This document shows positions 1 to 12,540 of a DNA stretch of 64,000 bases, in pieces. This DNA comes from Mangrovimicrobium sediminis (GTDB taxonomy: Bacteria; Pseudomonadota; Gammaproteobacteria; Pseudomonadales; Halieaceae). Location of the stretch: the NCBI RefSeq assembly GCF_004745945.1, contig NZ_SRLE01000003.1, forward strand, positions 1-64,000, given 5' to 3'. Numbering within the stretch: position 1 is the stretch's first letter; each line of letters opens with the position of its first letter. Under the pieces are notes generated by a model. The model made no database searches and was not told where the DNA came from. It was given only the letters and a program-made list of their open reading frames with translations. Position numbers and translations under genes: made by a program.

Positions 1-297
1 CAACACGAATTGTTCTTGAACAAGGTAAGTAAAGCTGGGGCTTTGGACTGAGGTTCGGCACCAGGTCTTTCTTGGGAGGGCGTGGTGGAGGATACAGTTC
101 ATAGATAAATGTTCTGTGACGCCGCTTACTCAATTCGGCGGTGTCACACGAGTTGTAATACACACTGTGACTTAAGCGTCACAACATCCGGCGGGCACAT
201 ACTTTGATCGGTATGTGTCTCACCATCCGGCCTAATGCATAAGGGGGTCGGGTGGAGTCTTCTTGAAGTCCCTGTTGGTATAAGGGGGCGTCCAGAT

Positions 298-311
<14 letters not shown>
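1..311 (+). other. 16S-23S internal transcribed spacer (3' part)
   Basis: This stretch lies directly upstream of the 23S rRNA and looks like the 3' part of the 16S-23S spacer. I see no tRNA cloverleaf in the visible part, so any spacer tRNA would lie upstream of the window. A small imperfect hairpin (arms near 117-124 and 141-148) is present. The last bases (298-311) form the start of the long stem that closes the 23S precursor. No coding potential is seen. Confidence 0.8.
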
Positions 312-3218
<2,907 letters not shown>

Positions 3219-3230
<12 letters not shown>

Positions 3231-3429
3231 ATTTGTGCTGACCGAGCGTCAAGCAACGGACCTGACGGTCGTTGTTGCCGCGACCGGGTAAGCCGAAGAA
3301 GACGACGACGGATGTTGTGACAAGTCATGGTGTGAGTACACCGAAGGACAGACAGCTTGATTTACCGCCTTATTTGACGGCCAGTAGGCACTGCGACAGC
3401 AGGTAAGACCGAATCCCGTCAAGCCAGTT
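3219..3429 (+). other. 23S-5S spacer
   Basis: This transcribed spacer of about 210 bp separates 23S and 5S rRNA. Its first bases form the 3' arm of the 23S processing stem. I find no tRNA and no plausible coding sequence. Confidence 0.7.
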
Positions 3430-3548
3430 TGCCTGGCGACCATAGAGCATTGGAACCACCTGACCCCATCCCGAACTCAGTAGTGAAACGATGCATCGCC
3501 GATGGTAGTGTGGGGTCTCCCCATGTGAGAGTAGGTCATCGCCAGGCT
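3430..3548 (+). rRNA. rrf: 5S ribosomal RNA
   Basis: This is a 5S rRNA of about 119 nt. The start TGCCTGGCGACC pairs with the end GGTCATCGCCAGGC, and the internal CCGAACTCAG and GATGGTAGTGTGGGG segments are conserved. It closes the rRNA operon and is followed within about 10 nt by an intrinsic terminator. Confidence 0.97.
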
Positions 3549-3558
3549 CCTAAAATGG

Positions 3559-3592
3559 AAAAGGGCCACCCCGTCTGGGGTGGCCCTTTTGC
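3559..3592 (+). terminator. Rho-independent terminator of the rRNA operon
   Basis: A GC-rich hairpin with the arm AAAAGGGCCACCCC and its complement GGGGTGGCCCTTTT around a short loop follows the 5S gene directly. The A-rich left and T-rich right flanks make it potentially bidirectional. Confidence 0.9.
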
Positions 3593-3887
3593 ATTTTGGA
3601 AGTGAGGATCTGCTGTTACTACAAAGGGTCCATGTGAGCGACCCTGCACCGCAGGTGCGGGGTTGGGCGCCGCAGGCGGTCGAGCGCGACCCCGGGCACA
3701 GCGATCACAAGCAACGCTTGGGACCCACAAGGTCATGGGAAATACAAAGCATCCACCTGGGGCGGTGCGTTGGTGTACCTCTGGCCCGATTTCCAGTAGC
3801 CTTTAAGCAATTCTCGGAAGATCTACATGACGCCTTGTGGCTAGTGCCCCGTGGTATTCCGGTATTGACCATTACAAGGAGGTAGTC

Positions 3888-4661
3888 ATGGTGCGACTAG
3901 TTAGAATTTTGTGTTCACTCGTTTGTCTGTTTCCGTTTACCGCGACGGCAGCCCCAATCGTACTTTTCGACAGCGATTTCAGTTCGGCCGAGGACGTTGG
4001 CGATATCGTAGACGGAGGCTATGTACTGGATACCTGGGCGGGAAATCCCTCAATCGAAAACGGCGCACTAAAATTCAATCTCGACCAGGGTTCGTATGAG
4101 CAGGTACGCCTTTACACCAGTGGCGTTGCGGCGGCGTACCATGTTGAATTTGATCTGCTAACCGAGAATCTGGTGGGTTCGGATCATGCGTTTAGTGTTT
4201 TGATGAGTAACAGCCCGGTACAGAATCTCAACTTCACCGGGTGCTGCTACAACCGGATCGACACCTACAATCCGCAAACTTCGACCCCATTTGATAGTAT
4301 CGCTACTCTCATTGATGGCCAGTCGATTCATGTCGAGATCGACATCGATATGGTTCTCGGAAAATGGTCAATCCTGCTCGCAGGGGAAGGTTCATCAGGA
4401 AGTCTCCTGGATGACGAATTCTATGCGGGGGACGGGGAGTTGAGTTCCATCAACTTTAATCTTTCGCCTTCCATCGCCGGCACCAGCCCGGATCCCGCGG
4501 TTGCTGTTTACCTCGACAACCTGAATATCACCATGTCACCGGTCCCACTGCCTGCGACGATGTGGCTATTTGCAGTTTCTATGCTGGTTTTGACGTTGTT
4601 GCGTCGAGCGCGCCGGATATACGACGGCTTCCGGACTGTCGTCGGTCTGCGAGTAACTTAA
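3888..4661 (+). CDS. PEP-CTERM-type (VPLPA variant) secreted protein
   Basis: This is a predicted 257-residue exported surface protein of unknown function. An N-terminal signal peptide (about residues 1-20, ending ATAAP) leads into a beta-rich body. Near the C-terminus a sorting signal has VPLPATMWLF, a hydrophobic stretch and an arginine cluster. That architecture is the PEP-CTERM/VPLPA-CTERM tag handled by an exosortase in the inner membrane of EPS-producing proteobacteria. The start at 3888 follows a strong AAGGAGG box; the frame stays open upstream to a GTG at 3837, which lacks such a site. About 20 residues follow the arginine cluster, longer than usual, so sorting efficiency is uncertain. 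The gene is less GC-rich than the neighbouring housekeeping genes and sits between rRNA and the str operon, suggesting accessory origin. No exosortase gene is in the window. Confidence 0.75.
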   Translation: MVRLVRILCSLVCLFPFTATAAPIVLFDSDFSSAEDVGDIVDGGYVLDTWAGNPSIENGALKFNLDQGSYEQVRLYTSGVAAAYHVEFDLLTENLVGSDHAFSVLMSNSPVQNLNFTGCCYNRIDTYNPQTSTPFDSIATLIDGQSIHVEIDIDMVLGKWSILLAGEGSSGSLLDDEFYAGDGELSSINFNLSPSIAGTSPDPAVAVYLDNLNITMSPVPLPATMWLFAVSMLVLTLLRRARRIYDGFRTVVGLRVT

Positions 4662-5107
4662 CCGGAAGCCGAGTCCGTGACACGTACTCGTGCTTGAGTG
4701 CGGGCTGGGAGGGCGCCGCTGCCTCCGCGACTCCCGATACAAAAAAACTGAAAAATTCGCGGCCCGTCGACTTACATCTCATTACACAAAACTTAGGGGC
4801 CGCTATATTCCCCGGCCTGGAGTTCTACTATTAACTAGGGTTTTGGATTTAAACAAAAGTAAGTAATAACAATAAGATAGGATCACTGTCCGGAAGTTGT
4901 GCGTGGGGCCGTGCGCGGTTGGCTAGTGAATAGTCGTGAAATTTGTAGCAGCGGTCACGCAAGGGGCCGTCTTGGTCGATTGTGTTTCTGCAGCTCTAGA
5001 CTACGTTTCCCCCACCCGAGCGTCGCTGCTTTCGCAACGACGTAGCGGTCGCCAGGAAGGCGGCGTTCGGTCCATGTTTCGACCACTGTAAATGGAGTTT
5101 GCTGACC
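4662..5107. other. Intergenic region between the two PEP-CTERM genes
   Basis: No credible gene is present in these 446 bases. The middle part (about 4840-4885) is AT-rich, unlike its surroundings, and probably holds the promoter of the cohesin-like gene, but I see no convincing -35/-10 pair. A short imperfect hairpin lies at about 5021-5042. I searched by eye for a sigma-54-type GG/GC promoter, common ahead of PEP-CTERM genes, and did not find one. Confidence 0.5.
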
Positions 5108-5701
5108 ATGACCCCTGTCTCACTGTTTACGCGCTGGTGTACGGCGCTAATCCTCACGCTGGGGGCCGGCATGTTGCACGCCGCCTCAATCAGCGTCACC
5201 CCATCAGCTTCGGTTGTCACCGAAGGGGATGTATTCGACGTCACTATCGAAGGAACCGATTTTACCGACGGTACTATCGGTGGTGGTTTCAGCCTGAGCT
5301 GGGATGCCAGCGTGCTGGAGGTGCAAAGCTATACCCTCACCTTCGTCGGTGACCAGACCTTCGGCCAGGCGGGTACGCTGGACAATGTCGCGGGCACTTT
5401 GATGAACGCTGATGTGACCAGCCTCAATGGCACTGCCAACGCGGCCTTCCAGATTGCCTCGATCACCTTTGCGGCAATCGGTACCGGTAACACCCTGCTA
5501 GACCTTGCCATTGGCACCTTCCCCGGTGGCAGCCCTCGCGTGTGGGCTGATGCAACCGGTTTCAACGACACCAATCCGTTGTTCTACGACGGCAAGGTGG
5601 CAGTCAATCCGGTTCCCGTACCCGCAGCCGCCTGGCTGTTCGGTTCTGGCCTGTTGGGCCTGGGTAGTTTGAGCCGCCGCAAGAAATCGGCCAACGCATA
5701 A
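5108..5701 (+). CDS. Cohesin-like PEP-CTERM surface protein
   Basis: This is a predicted 197-residue exported protein. The signal peptide (about residues 1-25) precedes one domain of about 140 residues. That domain starts ISVTPSASVVTEGDVFDV and continues with GGFSLSWDASVLEV, ITF and LLDLAIG segments, a pattern typical of the cohesin-like beta-sandwich found in many PEP-CTERM proteins. The C-terminus has VPVPAAAWLFGSGLLGLG followed by SRRKK, a textbook sorting tag. The ATG at 5108 has GGAG 10 nt upstream; a TTG at 5099 is too close to that site. Cohesins bind dockerins, and the next gene encodes a secreted protease ending in a dockerin-like module, so a scaffold-cargo pair is plausible. The sorting tag is near-certain; the cohesin fold is assigned by pattern and needs a profile search. 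Confidence 0.8.
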   Translation: MTPVSLFTRWCTALILTLGAGMLHAASISVTPSASVVTEGDVFDVTIEGTDFTDGTIGGGFSLSWDASVLEVQSYTLTFVGDQTFGQAGTLDNVAGTLMNADVTSLNGTANAAFQIASITFAAIGTGNTLLDLAIGTFPGGSPRVWADATGFNDTNPLFYDGKVAVNPVPVPAAAWLFGSGLLGLGSLSRRKKSANA

Positions 5702-5709
5702 CGATAAAA

Positions 5710-5745
5710 CGCGGCCGGGGAAAGTTGTCTTCGCCCCCGGTCGCG
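5710..5745 (+). other. Stem-loop between cohesin-like and protease genes
   Basis: An 11-bp stem (5710-5720 with 5735-5745, one G.T wobble) with a 14-nt loop lies just after the stop codon of the cohesin-like gene. No T-run follows, so it is a weak terminator at best. It could be a partial terminator or an RNA-stability element setting different levels of the two proteins. Confidence 0.5.
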
Positions 5746-5923
5746 GCTGACAGCACCAGTAAACAGTGTTGTCCCGCAAGCGCAGTACGAGTGAAGTTCG
5801 CTGAAAAAGCCCTGTGGACGTAGAGCCATAGCGGACTGGAATCCCCCCGTGCCAAGAGCGCCGAGATTCGCCCGATGGTGAATCGCGGAGAGCTTGTTCA
5901 TTCATGCAACGAGGGTAGTAGAT

Positions 5924-8068
5924 ATGCTTTGCGATACGAAAGGAATCCTGGCTGGCACCCGCGCGAAACCGCGCAACCTGCTGGTCATGTCGGCGGCGAT
6001 ACTGGGTATGTATTCGTTCGTCGCCAGTGCGGCGTTAAAGCCGGGGCCCGTGGACACCGCGATTGCCACGGAAATCAGCGGGCCAGAGGAGTTCGACGAA
6101 TTCAGGCCGGCCCAGGGGGAGCCGGCTGGACCGCCCACCACGATGCCGCCATTGTCATCGATCCCGCCGGTACCGATGCCGGAACCGCCGGCGGCAGGTA
6201 CCCAGCCAGCGCTGGCCGGACCGGGAATCGGTGTGTCCTATTCCCCGGATACTGGTCGGGTGCAGTTGGGCTCACCTATCCCGGCTGCCTCGGGCGGCTC
6301 CGGCCAGGGCGGCTTTTACGCCGGTTCGGACGGTGGCAGTAGCAGCGCTGAACTGGGGCCCGCGTCTTTCGGCTCCAAGTCGCTGGTCACCAATGAGGGT
6401 TCGTTTCCCTGGCGGATGAACGTGAAAGTCGCGTTCCGCCGCGGGACGTCCTGGTTCGTGTGCTCAGGCGCCATGCGCGACGCGCGTACCGTGCAACTCG
6501 CCGGTCACTGCGTACACGAGGGCAGCGGCGGCAACTGGAACGACGAAACCTGGGTGTTCCCCGCCTGGGATGGCGTTGGCGATATCACCGACTCCGGGGA
6601 CGAGTACCGGCTGCAACACTTCGGTGCCGCTCGCGGCCAGATCCTCGCCTCCTGGACGGGTTGGACGCAAAACGGCAATTTCGACTACGACTGGGCCGTG
6701 GTCGAACTCGACCGTTCGGTGGGCTTCCTCACCGGCTGGTTTGGTTGGGCCTATGGCACCAATTGCCCCTCCAACGTGTTCAACGTGGCGCCCTATCCAT
6801 CTGAAGGCTGCGGTACGCCGGGCCTGCACAATGGTCGCGACATGTATTACTGGTCGGGCACCATCGACTCCTGCCCGGGCAACCAACTGGAAATCGACAC
6901 CACGCCCGGTTGTTTCAGCGCGCTGTGGGGAGGTGAGAGTGGTAGCAACCTGTACCTCATCGATGGCGACAATCGTTATGTGCGGGGTATCGCCTCCACC
7001 TCGAATCGCACCACCATCGGCCGCTACGTCAACATCCTGCAGTCCTGGGTGGACTACGTAAACGGCGACTTCCTGCCCAATTACGGCCGCGGCGCGACCT
7101 TTGACCTCGAGGCGCTGGACATGAACGTGTCTCCGACGGTGCTGCAGGCGGGTGGCAGTGCGACCAGTGTGCTCAACCACCTGGCGGCAAACGGTACCAA
7201 CGGCAGCAAGAATGCGACCCACGGTTTCGATGTGCGCCTCTCCACCAACGACCTGATCAGCGCCGGTGATACCCTGCTGAGTCAGCAGACCTATGCCTGG
7301 AATTTCGCCGGTGTGGGCTCGGTGCGGGTCAATATGGGCCAGGTGAGCATCCCGGAAGGTGTTCCCCCGGGGACCTACTGGCTGGGCGTGCTGTACGATG
7401 GCGCCACGGACGGGAACAGCAGCAACAACGACTCGTCCTACTGGGATGCGGTGCAGGTGACTGTTACCCAGGAGACCAACCCGCCGACCCCCAACCCGAT
7501 GGGCTTCTCCGTCGTCCCCTATGCGCTGGATACCAACCAGATCAATATGACGGCGTTGACGGCGACCGACCCCTCCGGCGGTGTGCAGTACTACTTTGAC
7601 TTCACCTCCAGCCCCACGGGCGGGACCGGTGGCAGCGACTCCGGCTGGCAGGACAGTCCGGTCTACACGGACGGCTTGCTGCAGCGCAACCACAACTACT
7701 GTTACCGCGTGTATGCCCGGGATACGTACTCGAACCAGACCCAGCCTTCGCGTAGCTTCTGCGCTACCACGATGGACGACACTGATTCCGACCGGGACGG
7801 GGTGCCGGACTACAAGGACAACTGCGTCAAAGTCCCCAACCCGAGCCAGTGCGACGGCGATGGCGACGGTTTCGGCAACCACTGCGACCCGGATTTCAAC
7901 AACGACGGGATCGTCAACGGCCTGGATGTCGGTCCGCTCAAGAAGGCATTCGGTACCTCCGACAAGATCGTCGACCTCAACTGCGACGGTATCGTCAACA
8001 GCCTGGATATCGGTCCCCTGAAGTCGCTGTTCGGCGGCCCGCCCGGACCCAGCGGCATCGCGCCCTGA
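5924..8068 (+). CDS. Secreted V8-like serine protease with CARDB/FN3-like and dockerin-like modules
   Basis: This is a predicted 714-residue exported endopeptidase. After a signal/anchor segment (about residues 15-40) and a Pro/Gly-rich linker comes a trypsin-fold domain of the V8/glutamyl endopeptidase type. Its likely triad is His195 (AGHCVH), Asp256 (DYDWAVVEL) and Ser339 (GGESGS). A CARDB-like domain (about 400-520) and an FN3-like domain (about 520-615) follow. Then come Ca-binding aspartate-rich repeats ([17 protein letters not shown]) and a dockerin-type-I-like tail (about 655-705) with two DxNxDGxVNxxD loops: [11 protein letters not shown] and [11 protein letters not shown]. The start at 5924 has GAGG 9 nt upstream; an upstream in-frame TTG at 5894 is less likely. 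It has no sorting tag of its own and lies behind the cohesin-like gene, so dockerin-mediated surface attachment is the simplest reading. Confidence 0.85.
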   Translation: MLCDTKGILAGTRAKPRNLLVMSAAILGMYSFVASAALKPGPVDTAIATEISGPEEFDEFRPAQGEPAGPPTTMPPLSSIPPVPMPEPPAAGTQPALAGPGIGVSYSPDTGRVQLGSPIPAASGGSGQGGFYAGSDGGSSSAELGPASFGSKSLVTNEGSFPWRMNVKVAFRRGTSWFVCSGAMRDARTVQLAGHCVHEGSGGNWNDETWVFPAWDGVGDITDSGDEYRLQHFGAARGQILASWTGWTQNGNFDYDWAVVELDRSVGFLTGWFGWAYGTNCPSNVFNVAPYPSEGCGTPGLHNGRDMYYWSGTIDSCPGNQLEIDTTPGCFSALWGGESGSNLYLIDGDNRYVRGIASTSNRTTIGRYVNILQSWVDYVNGDFLPNYGRGATFDLEALDMNVSPTVLQAGGSATSVLNHLAANGTNGSKNATHGFDVRLSTNDLISAGDTLLSQQTYAWNFAGVGSVRVNMGQVSIPEGVPPGTYWLGVLYDGATDGNSSNNDSSYWDAVQVTVTQETNPPTPNPMGFSVVPYALDTNQINMTALTATDPSGGVQYYFDFTSSPTGGTGGSDSGWQDSPVYTDGLLQRNHNYCYRVYARDTYSNQTQPSRSFCATTMDDTDSDRDGVPDYKDNCVKVPNPSQCDGDGDGFGNHCDPDFNNDGIVNGLDVGPLKKAFGTSDKIVDLNCDGIVNSLDIGPLKSLFGGPPGPSGIAP

Positions 8069-8092
8069 GTCGGCCGGCCACCGACGCTCCCC

Positions 8093-8127
8093 GGCCGCCC
8101 GCAGCCCAGCTGCGGGCGGCCATTTTT
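8093..8127 (+). terminator. Rho-independent terminator after the protease gene
   Basis: A perfect 12-bp GC-rich stem (GGCCGCCCGCAG with its complement) around a 5-nt loop is followed by ATTTTTC. It separates the secreted-protein block from the str operon promoter. Confidence 0.9.
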
Positions 8128-8152
8128 CATCCAATCCAGGCCCTGGGGGCGG

Positions 8153-8181
8153 TTGACTACGTCACTGCGCATCTATAGAAT
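8153..8181 (+). promoter_or_regulatory. Putative sigma-70 promoter of the str operon
   Basis: TTGACT at 8153-8158 and TAGAAT at 8176-8181 are separated by 17 nt, a near-consensus sigma-70 promoter. It lies between the upstream terminator and rpsL, leaving a leader of about 115 nt. The strength fits a ribosomal-protein operon. Confidence 0.7.
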
Positions 8182-8305
8182 GCCGCCTCCTCTTTCCGGG
8201 GTGGTCTTTTGCGTCCTGTTGAACAGGTTCGCTGGCTGTCATCAACCGGCAATGGGAAGTGGTTATAACGCCACGTATTTACACGATTTTCTGGAGTTCA
8301 ACGTA

Positions 8306-8677
8306 ATGGCAACGATCAACCAATTGGTTCGTAAGCCGAGAAAACGCAAAGTAGACAAGAGCGACGTACCGGCTCTGCAGGGTTGCCCCCAGCGCCGCGG
8401 CGTTTGCACTCGCGTCTACACCACGACCCCGAAGAAGCCGAACTCCGCACTGCGTAAAGTCTGCCGTGTGCGCCTGACCAACGGTTACGAGGTTTCCTCG
8501 TACATCGGCGGTGAAGGCCACAACCTGCAGGAGCACAGTGTGGTTCTAATTCGCGGCGGTCGTGTAAAGGACTTGCCCGGTGTGCGTTATCACACCGTAC
8601 GCGGCAGCCTGGATACCTCCGGTGTGGCAGATCGCCGCAACGGTCGTTCCAAGTACGGTGCCAAGCGTCCCAAGTAA
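8306..8677 (+). CDS. rpsL: 30S ribosomal protein S12
   Basis: S12 sits at the decoding centre of the 30S subunit and contributes to tRNA selection accuracy. The 123-residue product matches the family length and has the conserved [12 protein letters not shown] and [12 protein letters not shown] segments. Lysines at positions 43 and 88 are the residues usually present in streptomycin-sensitive strains. The start at 8306 has GGAG 9 nt upstream; longer in-frame extensions overlap the promoter and are not credible. It is the first gene of the rpsL-rpsG-fusA-tuf operon. Confidence 0.98.
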   Translation: MATINQLVRKPRKRKVDKSDVPALQGCPQRRGVCTRVYTTTPKKPNSALRKVCRVRLTNGYEVSSYIGGEGHNLQEHSVVLIRGGRVKDLPGVRYHTVRGSLDTSGVADRRNGRSKYGAKRPK

Positions 8678-8792
8678 GTCCTGCGAGCGTAAGCCGGCTT
8701 ATAGAAAGTACAAAGTAAGGCCGAACCCCTGCCTCCCCCGCCTTTGTGGCAGGTCGGTGTTCGGATCAACCTGAAGCATAGAGAGGCCCAAG

Positions 8793-9263
8793 ATGCCGAG
8801 AAGACGAGTAGTCGCCAAGCGCGAGGTATTGCCTGATCCCAAATTTGGCAATGTGACCCTGGCGAAATTCATGAACCACGTGATGGTCAGTGGTAAAAAA
8901 TCAGTCGCAGAAACCATTGTTTATGGTGCTCTGGACATCGTTCAGGAAAAACTGAACAAAGATCCCATCGAAGCCTTCGACGAAGCGCTGGAAAACATCG
9001 CCCCCATGGTGGAGGTGAAGTCACGCCGCGTCGGTGGTGCTACCTACCAGGTGCCGGTCGAGGTACGTCCCTCCCGTCGCGTAGCGCTGTCCATGCGCTG
9101 GCTGGTAGAGTACGCGCGCAACCGCGGCGAGAAGTCCATGCGCCAGCGCCTGGCGGGCGAGATTATCGACGCCTCCCAGGGCAAGGGAAACGCTGTGAAG
9201 AAGCGCGAAGACGTGCACCGCATGGCGGAAGCCAACAAGGCTTTCTCTCACTACCGTTTCTAA
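8793..9263 (+). CDS. rpsG: 30S ribosomal protein S7
   Basis: S7 nucleates assembly of the 30S head and contacts E-site tRNA. The 156-residue product has the family's usual length and start ([16 protein letters not shown]), with the conserved [16 protein letters not shown] and [20 protein letters not shown] segments. A GAGAGG ribosome site lies 6 nt before the ATG. The 115-nt gap after rpsL has no terminator, so it is co-transcribed; in E. coli S7 represses its own operon by binding this intercistronic region, and the same could hold here. Confidence 0.98.
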   Translation: MPRRRVVAKREVLPDPKFGNVTLAKFMNHVMVSGKKSVAETIVYGALDIVQEKLNKDPIEAFDEALENIAPMVEVKSRRVGGATYQVPVEVRPSRRVALSMRWLVEYARNRGEKSMRQRLAGEIIDASQGKGNAVKKREDVHRMAEANKAFSHYRF

Positions 9264-9299
9264 TCTACTGCCCAACCACTTTGTAACCGGGAGTCAATC

Positions 9300-11411
9300 G
9301 TGGCACGCAAAACACCTATCAAGCGATACCGCAATATCGGTATCTGCGCTCACGTGGATGCTGGTAAAACCACTACCACCGAGCGCGTTCTTTTCTACAC
9401 CGGCCTGTCGCACAAAATCGGTGAAGTGCACGATGGCGCGGCCACCATGGACTGGATGGAGCAGGAACAGGAGCGCGGTATCACCATTACCTCCGCTGCG
9501 ACCACCTGCTTCTGGCGCGGTATGGACGCCCAGTTTGATGAGCACCGCATCAACATCATCGACACCCCCGGACACGTGGACTTCACCATCGAGGTGGAGC
9601 GTTCCCTGCGCGTACTGGACGGTGCCGTAGTGGTACTGTGCGGCTCCTCCGGTGTGCAGCCGCAGACCGAGACTGTCTGGCGCCAGGCCAACAAGTACGA
9701 AGTTCCGCGCATGGTATTCGTCAACAAGATGGACCGTGCGGGCGCCAACTTCAAAATGGTCATCAAGCAGCTCAAGGATCGTCTCGGCGCCAACGCCGTG
9801 CCCATCCAGATGACCATCGGCGCCGAGGACGAGTTCAAGGGCGTTGTCGACCTGGTCAAGAACAAGGCCATCATCTGGAGCGAGGAAGACATGGGCATGA
9901 CTTTCGAGTACGCGGACGTACCGGAAGACATGGTCGATGAAGTCGAGGAAATGCGCGAATTCATGATCGAGGCCGCTGCTGAAGCGACCGAAGAGCTCAT
10001 GGAGAAGTACCTCGAGGAAGGCGAACTGACCGAAGCCGAGATCAAGGCCGGCCTGCGTGCGCGCACCCTGGCCAACGAGATCATCCCGGTCCTGGGCGGC
10101 TCCGCGTTCAAGAACAAGGGTGTACAGGCCGTGCTCGACGCGGTGATCGAGTACATGCCGTCACCCACCGAGGTGAAGGCGATCGAAGGTCACCTGCTGG
10201 ACCGCGACGAAACCCCCGCGACCCGTGAAGCTGACGACGACGCTCCGTTCGCCGCGCTGGCGTTCAAGATCGCCACCGACCCCTTCGTCGGTACCCTGAC
10301 CTTCTTCCGCGTGTACTCCGGCAAGCTGGAGTCCGGCACCGGTGTGTACAACTCGGTGAAGGAAAAGAAAGAGCGTGTAGGCCGTATGGTGCAGATGCAC
10401 TCCAACAGCCGCGAGGAAATCAAGGAAGTACTGGCGGGCGACATCGCCGCTGCGGTCGGCCTCAAGGATGTGACCACGGGTGACACCCTGTGCAGCCAGG
10501 ACGAGCCGATTGTTCTCGAGCGTATGGAATTCCCCGAGCCGGTTATCTCGGTTGCTGTTGAGCCGAAGTCCAAGCCGGACCAGGAGAAAATGGGTATCGC
10601 CCTGAGCAAGCTGGCCCAGGAAGACCCCTCCTTCCGTGTGAAGACCGACGAAGAGACCGGCCAGACCATTATCTCCGGTATGGGCGAACTGCACCTGGAC
10701 ATCATCGTCGATCGTATGCGTCGCGAGTTCAACGTGGAAGCCAACATCGGTAAGCCGCAGGTGGCTTACCGCGAAGCGATCCGCAACAAGTGCGAAATCG
10801 AAGGCAAGTTTGTGCGCCAGTCCGGTGGTCGCGGTCAATACGGTCACGTCTGGGTGCGTTTCGAGCCGGCGGAAGACGCCGACGCCGAAGGCCTGGAATT
10901 CGTCAACGAGATCGTCGGTGGTGTGGTTCCCAAGGAATACATCCCCGCGGTGCAGAAGGGTATCGAGGAGCAGATGCAGAACGGCGTACTCGCCGGCTAC
11001 CCGCTGCTCGGCCTGAAAGCTTCCCTGTACGATGGCTCGTTCCACGACGTGGACTCCAACGAAATGGCGTTCAAGATCGCCGCATCCATGGCCACCAAGA
11101 AGCTGGCAGAGCAGGGCGGTGCGGTACTGCTCGAGCCGATCATGGCCGTAGAAGTGGTAACGCCCGAAGAAAACATGGGTGATGTGGTCGGTGACCTCAA
11201 CCGTCGCCGCGGCCTGATCGGCGGCATGGACGAGAACCCGTCCGGCAAGGTTGTGACCGCGGAAGTGCCGCTGGCCGAGATGTTCGGCTACGCCACCGAC
11301 CTGCGTTCAGCAACCCAGGGCCGTGCGACCTACACCATGGAGTTCAGCAAGTACGCCGAGGCGCCGAACAACGTCGCTCAGGAAGTCATTGCCAAGACTG
11401 CAACCAAGTAA
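9300..11411 (+). CDS. fusA: Elongation factor G
   Basis: EF-G is the GTPase that drives translocation of tRNA and mRNA on the ribosome. The 703-residue product starts with GTG at 9300 behind a CGGGAG ribosome site. GTP-binding motifs are visible: [13 protein letters not shown] (P-loop), [10 protein letters not shown] (switch I), DTPGHVDF (G3) and VNKMDRAGA (G4). Domains II-V follow at normal length, with RGQYGHVWV in domain IV and GFATDLRS-like [13 protein letters not shown] near the C-terminus. It is the third gene of the str operon, 36 nt after rpsG. The truncated tuf follows after a 21-bp palindrome. Confidence 0.98.
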   Translation: MARKTPIKRYRNIGICAHVDAGKTTTTERVLFYTGLSHKIGEVHDGAATMDWMEQEQERGITITSAATTCFWRGMDAQFDEHRINIIDTPGHVDFTIEVERSLRVLDGAVVVLCGSSGVQPQTETVWRQANKYEVPRMVFVNKMDRAGANFKMVIKQLKDRLGANAVPIQMTIGAEDEFKGVVDLVKNKAIIWSEEDMGMTFEYADVPEDMVDEVEEMREFMIEAAAEATEELMEKYLEEGELTEAEIKAGLRARTLANEIIPVLGGSAFKNKGVQAVLDAVIEYMPSPTEVKAIEGHLLDRDETPATREADDDAPFAALAFKIATDPFVGTLTFFRVYSGKLESGTGVYNSVKEKKERVGRMVQMHSNSREEIKEVLAGDIAAAVGLKDVTTGDTLCSQDEPIVLERMEFPEPVISVAVEPKSKPDQEKMGIALSKLAQEDPSFRVKTDEETGQTIISGMGELHLDIIVDRMRREFNVEANIGKPQVAYREAIRNKCEIEGKFVRQSGGRGQYGHVWVRFEPAEDADAEGLEFVNEIVGGVVPKEYIPAVQKGIEEQMQNGVLAGYPLLGLKASLYDGSFHDVDSNEMAFKIAASMATKKLAEQGGAVLLEPIMAVEVVTPEENMGDVVGDLNRRRGLIGGMDENPSGKVVTAEVPLAEMFGYATDLRSATQGRATYTMEFSKYAEAPNNVAQEVIAKTATK

Positions 11412-11434
11412 CTGACGGGACTCGTCTTATGCTC

Positions 11435-11480
11435 GGGGTCAGAGCCCTTTTCCGGCTTGCCGGAAAAGGGCTCTGACCCC
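11435..11480. repeat. Perfect 21-bp inverted repeat with GGGGTCAGA ends (REP-like)
   Basis: Arms at 11435-11455 and 11460-11480 are perfectly complementary around a CTTG loop, each ending outward in GGGGTCAGAGCCC. No T-run follows, so it is not a classical terminator. The GGGGTCAGA core recurs at 12547, 12629 and 43304, which marks it as one member of a dispersed repeat family. In the fusA-tuf gap it would form a strong mRNA hairpin. Confidence 0.85.
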
Positions 11481-11525
11481 ATAAGGCGGGCCGCAAACCG
11501 GAATTCGAACTAGAGGAACCCGAAA

Positions 11526-12471
11526 ATGGGCAAAGCTACTTTTGAACGTACCAAGCCGCACGTCAACGTGGGCACCATCGGTCACGTGGACCACGGCAAG
11601 ACCACACTGACCGCCGCCCTCACCCGCGTGTGCTCGGAAACCTGGGGCGGCGCTGCCGTCGCGTTTGACGGTATCGACAACGCGCCGGAAGAGAAAGAGC
11701 GTGGCATCACCATCGCGACTTCCCACGTGGAGTACGACTCCCCGACCCGCCACTACGCGCACGTCGACTGTCCCGGACACGCCGACTACGTGAAGAACAT
11801 GATCACCGGTGCCGCGCAGATGGACGGCGCGATCCTGGTGTGTGGCGCCACCGACGGCCCGATGCCGCAGACCCGCGAGCACATCCTGCTGTCCCGCCAG
11901 GTTGGCGTACCCTACATCGTCGTGTTCCTGAACAAGGCCGACCTGCTGGCAGAAGACTGCGGCGGTGCGGACTCCGAGGAGTACGAAGAGATGAAAGAAC
12001 TGGTCGAGATGGAGCTGCGCGAGCTGCTGGACCAGTACGAGTTCCCGGGCGACGACACCCCGATCATCTGCGGTTCCGCGCTGATGGCGCTGAACGGCGA
12101 AGACGAGAACGAGCTGGGCACCACCGCGGTGAAGGCGCGACGAAGTCGAGCGTGGGCAGGTGCTGTCGAAGCCGGGTTCTGTAACCCCGCACACCAAGTT
12201 CGAGTCTGAGGTTTACGTACTGTCCAAGGAAGAAGGCGGTCGTCACACCCCGTTCTTCAAGGGCTACCGTCCGCAGTTCTACTTCCGCACCACGGACGTG
12301 ACCGGTTCGGTCGAGCTGCCCGAAGGTGTCGAGATGGTGATGCCGGGTGACAACATCCAGATGGTTGTGACGCTGATCGCGCCGATCGCCATGGAAGAAG
12401 GCCTGCGCTTCGCGATCCGCGAAGGTGGCCGTACCGTTGGTGCTGGCGTCGTCGCCAAGATCATCGAATAA
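11526..12471 (+). pseudogene. tuf: Elongation factor Tu gene with internal out-of-frame deletion
   Basis: The first about 205 codons encode the EF-Tu GTPase domain intact: [24 protein letters not shown] and NKADL are present. After GTTAVKA the frame shifts at about 12138 and soon stops at 12209. The C-terminal half resumes in another frame from [14 protein letters not shown] (about 12140) to the normal end VVAKII at 12471. An intact copy of about 407 codons would be about 1,224 nt and this one is 946 nt, so about 278 nt are missing, covering the end of domain 1 and most of domain 2. As written no functional EF-Tu can be made. Either this is a decayed copy and another tuf exists, or the assembly collapsed two near-identical tuf copies. 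The start at 11526 has GAGGAA upstream. Confidence 0.92.
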
Positions 12472-12501
12472 GGCATCGAATAGGGCGTCTAGCCTAACCC
12501 C

Positions 12502-12533
12502 AAAAAGCCCGGCACCAGCCGGGCTTTTTTTTG
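12502..12533 (+). terminator. Rho-independent terminator of the str operon
   Basis: The hairpin AAAAAGCCCGGC / GCCGGGCTTTTTTTT with a 4-nt loop lies 30 nt after the tuf stop. It is strong and nearly symmetrical in A/T flanks. Confidence 0.95.
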
Positions 12534-12540
12534 CCTCCAG

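Noticed and set aside
3580-3885. A 101-codon plus-strand frame after the rRNA terminator
   Set aside because: It starts inside the terminator and shows no domain or ribosome site.
6464-8134. A 556-codon minus-strand frame opposite the protease
   Set aside because: The plus strand has an intact protease triad and dockerin loops; the minus frame is Val/Gly/His-rich shadow sequence.
11435-11480. Palindrome between fusA and tuf as a terminator
   Set aside because: No T-run follows and its core recurs elsewhere in the window, so it is better read as a REP-like repeat.
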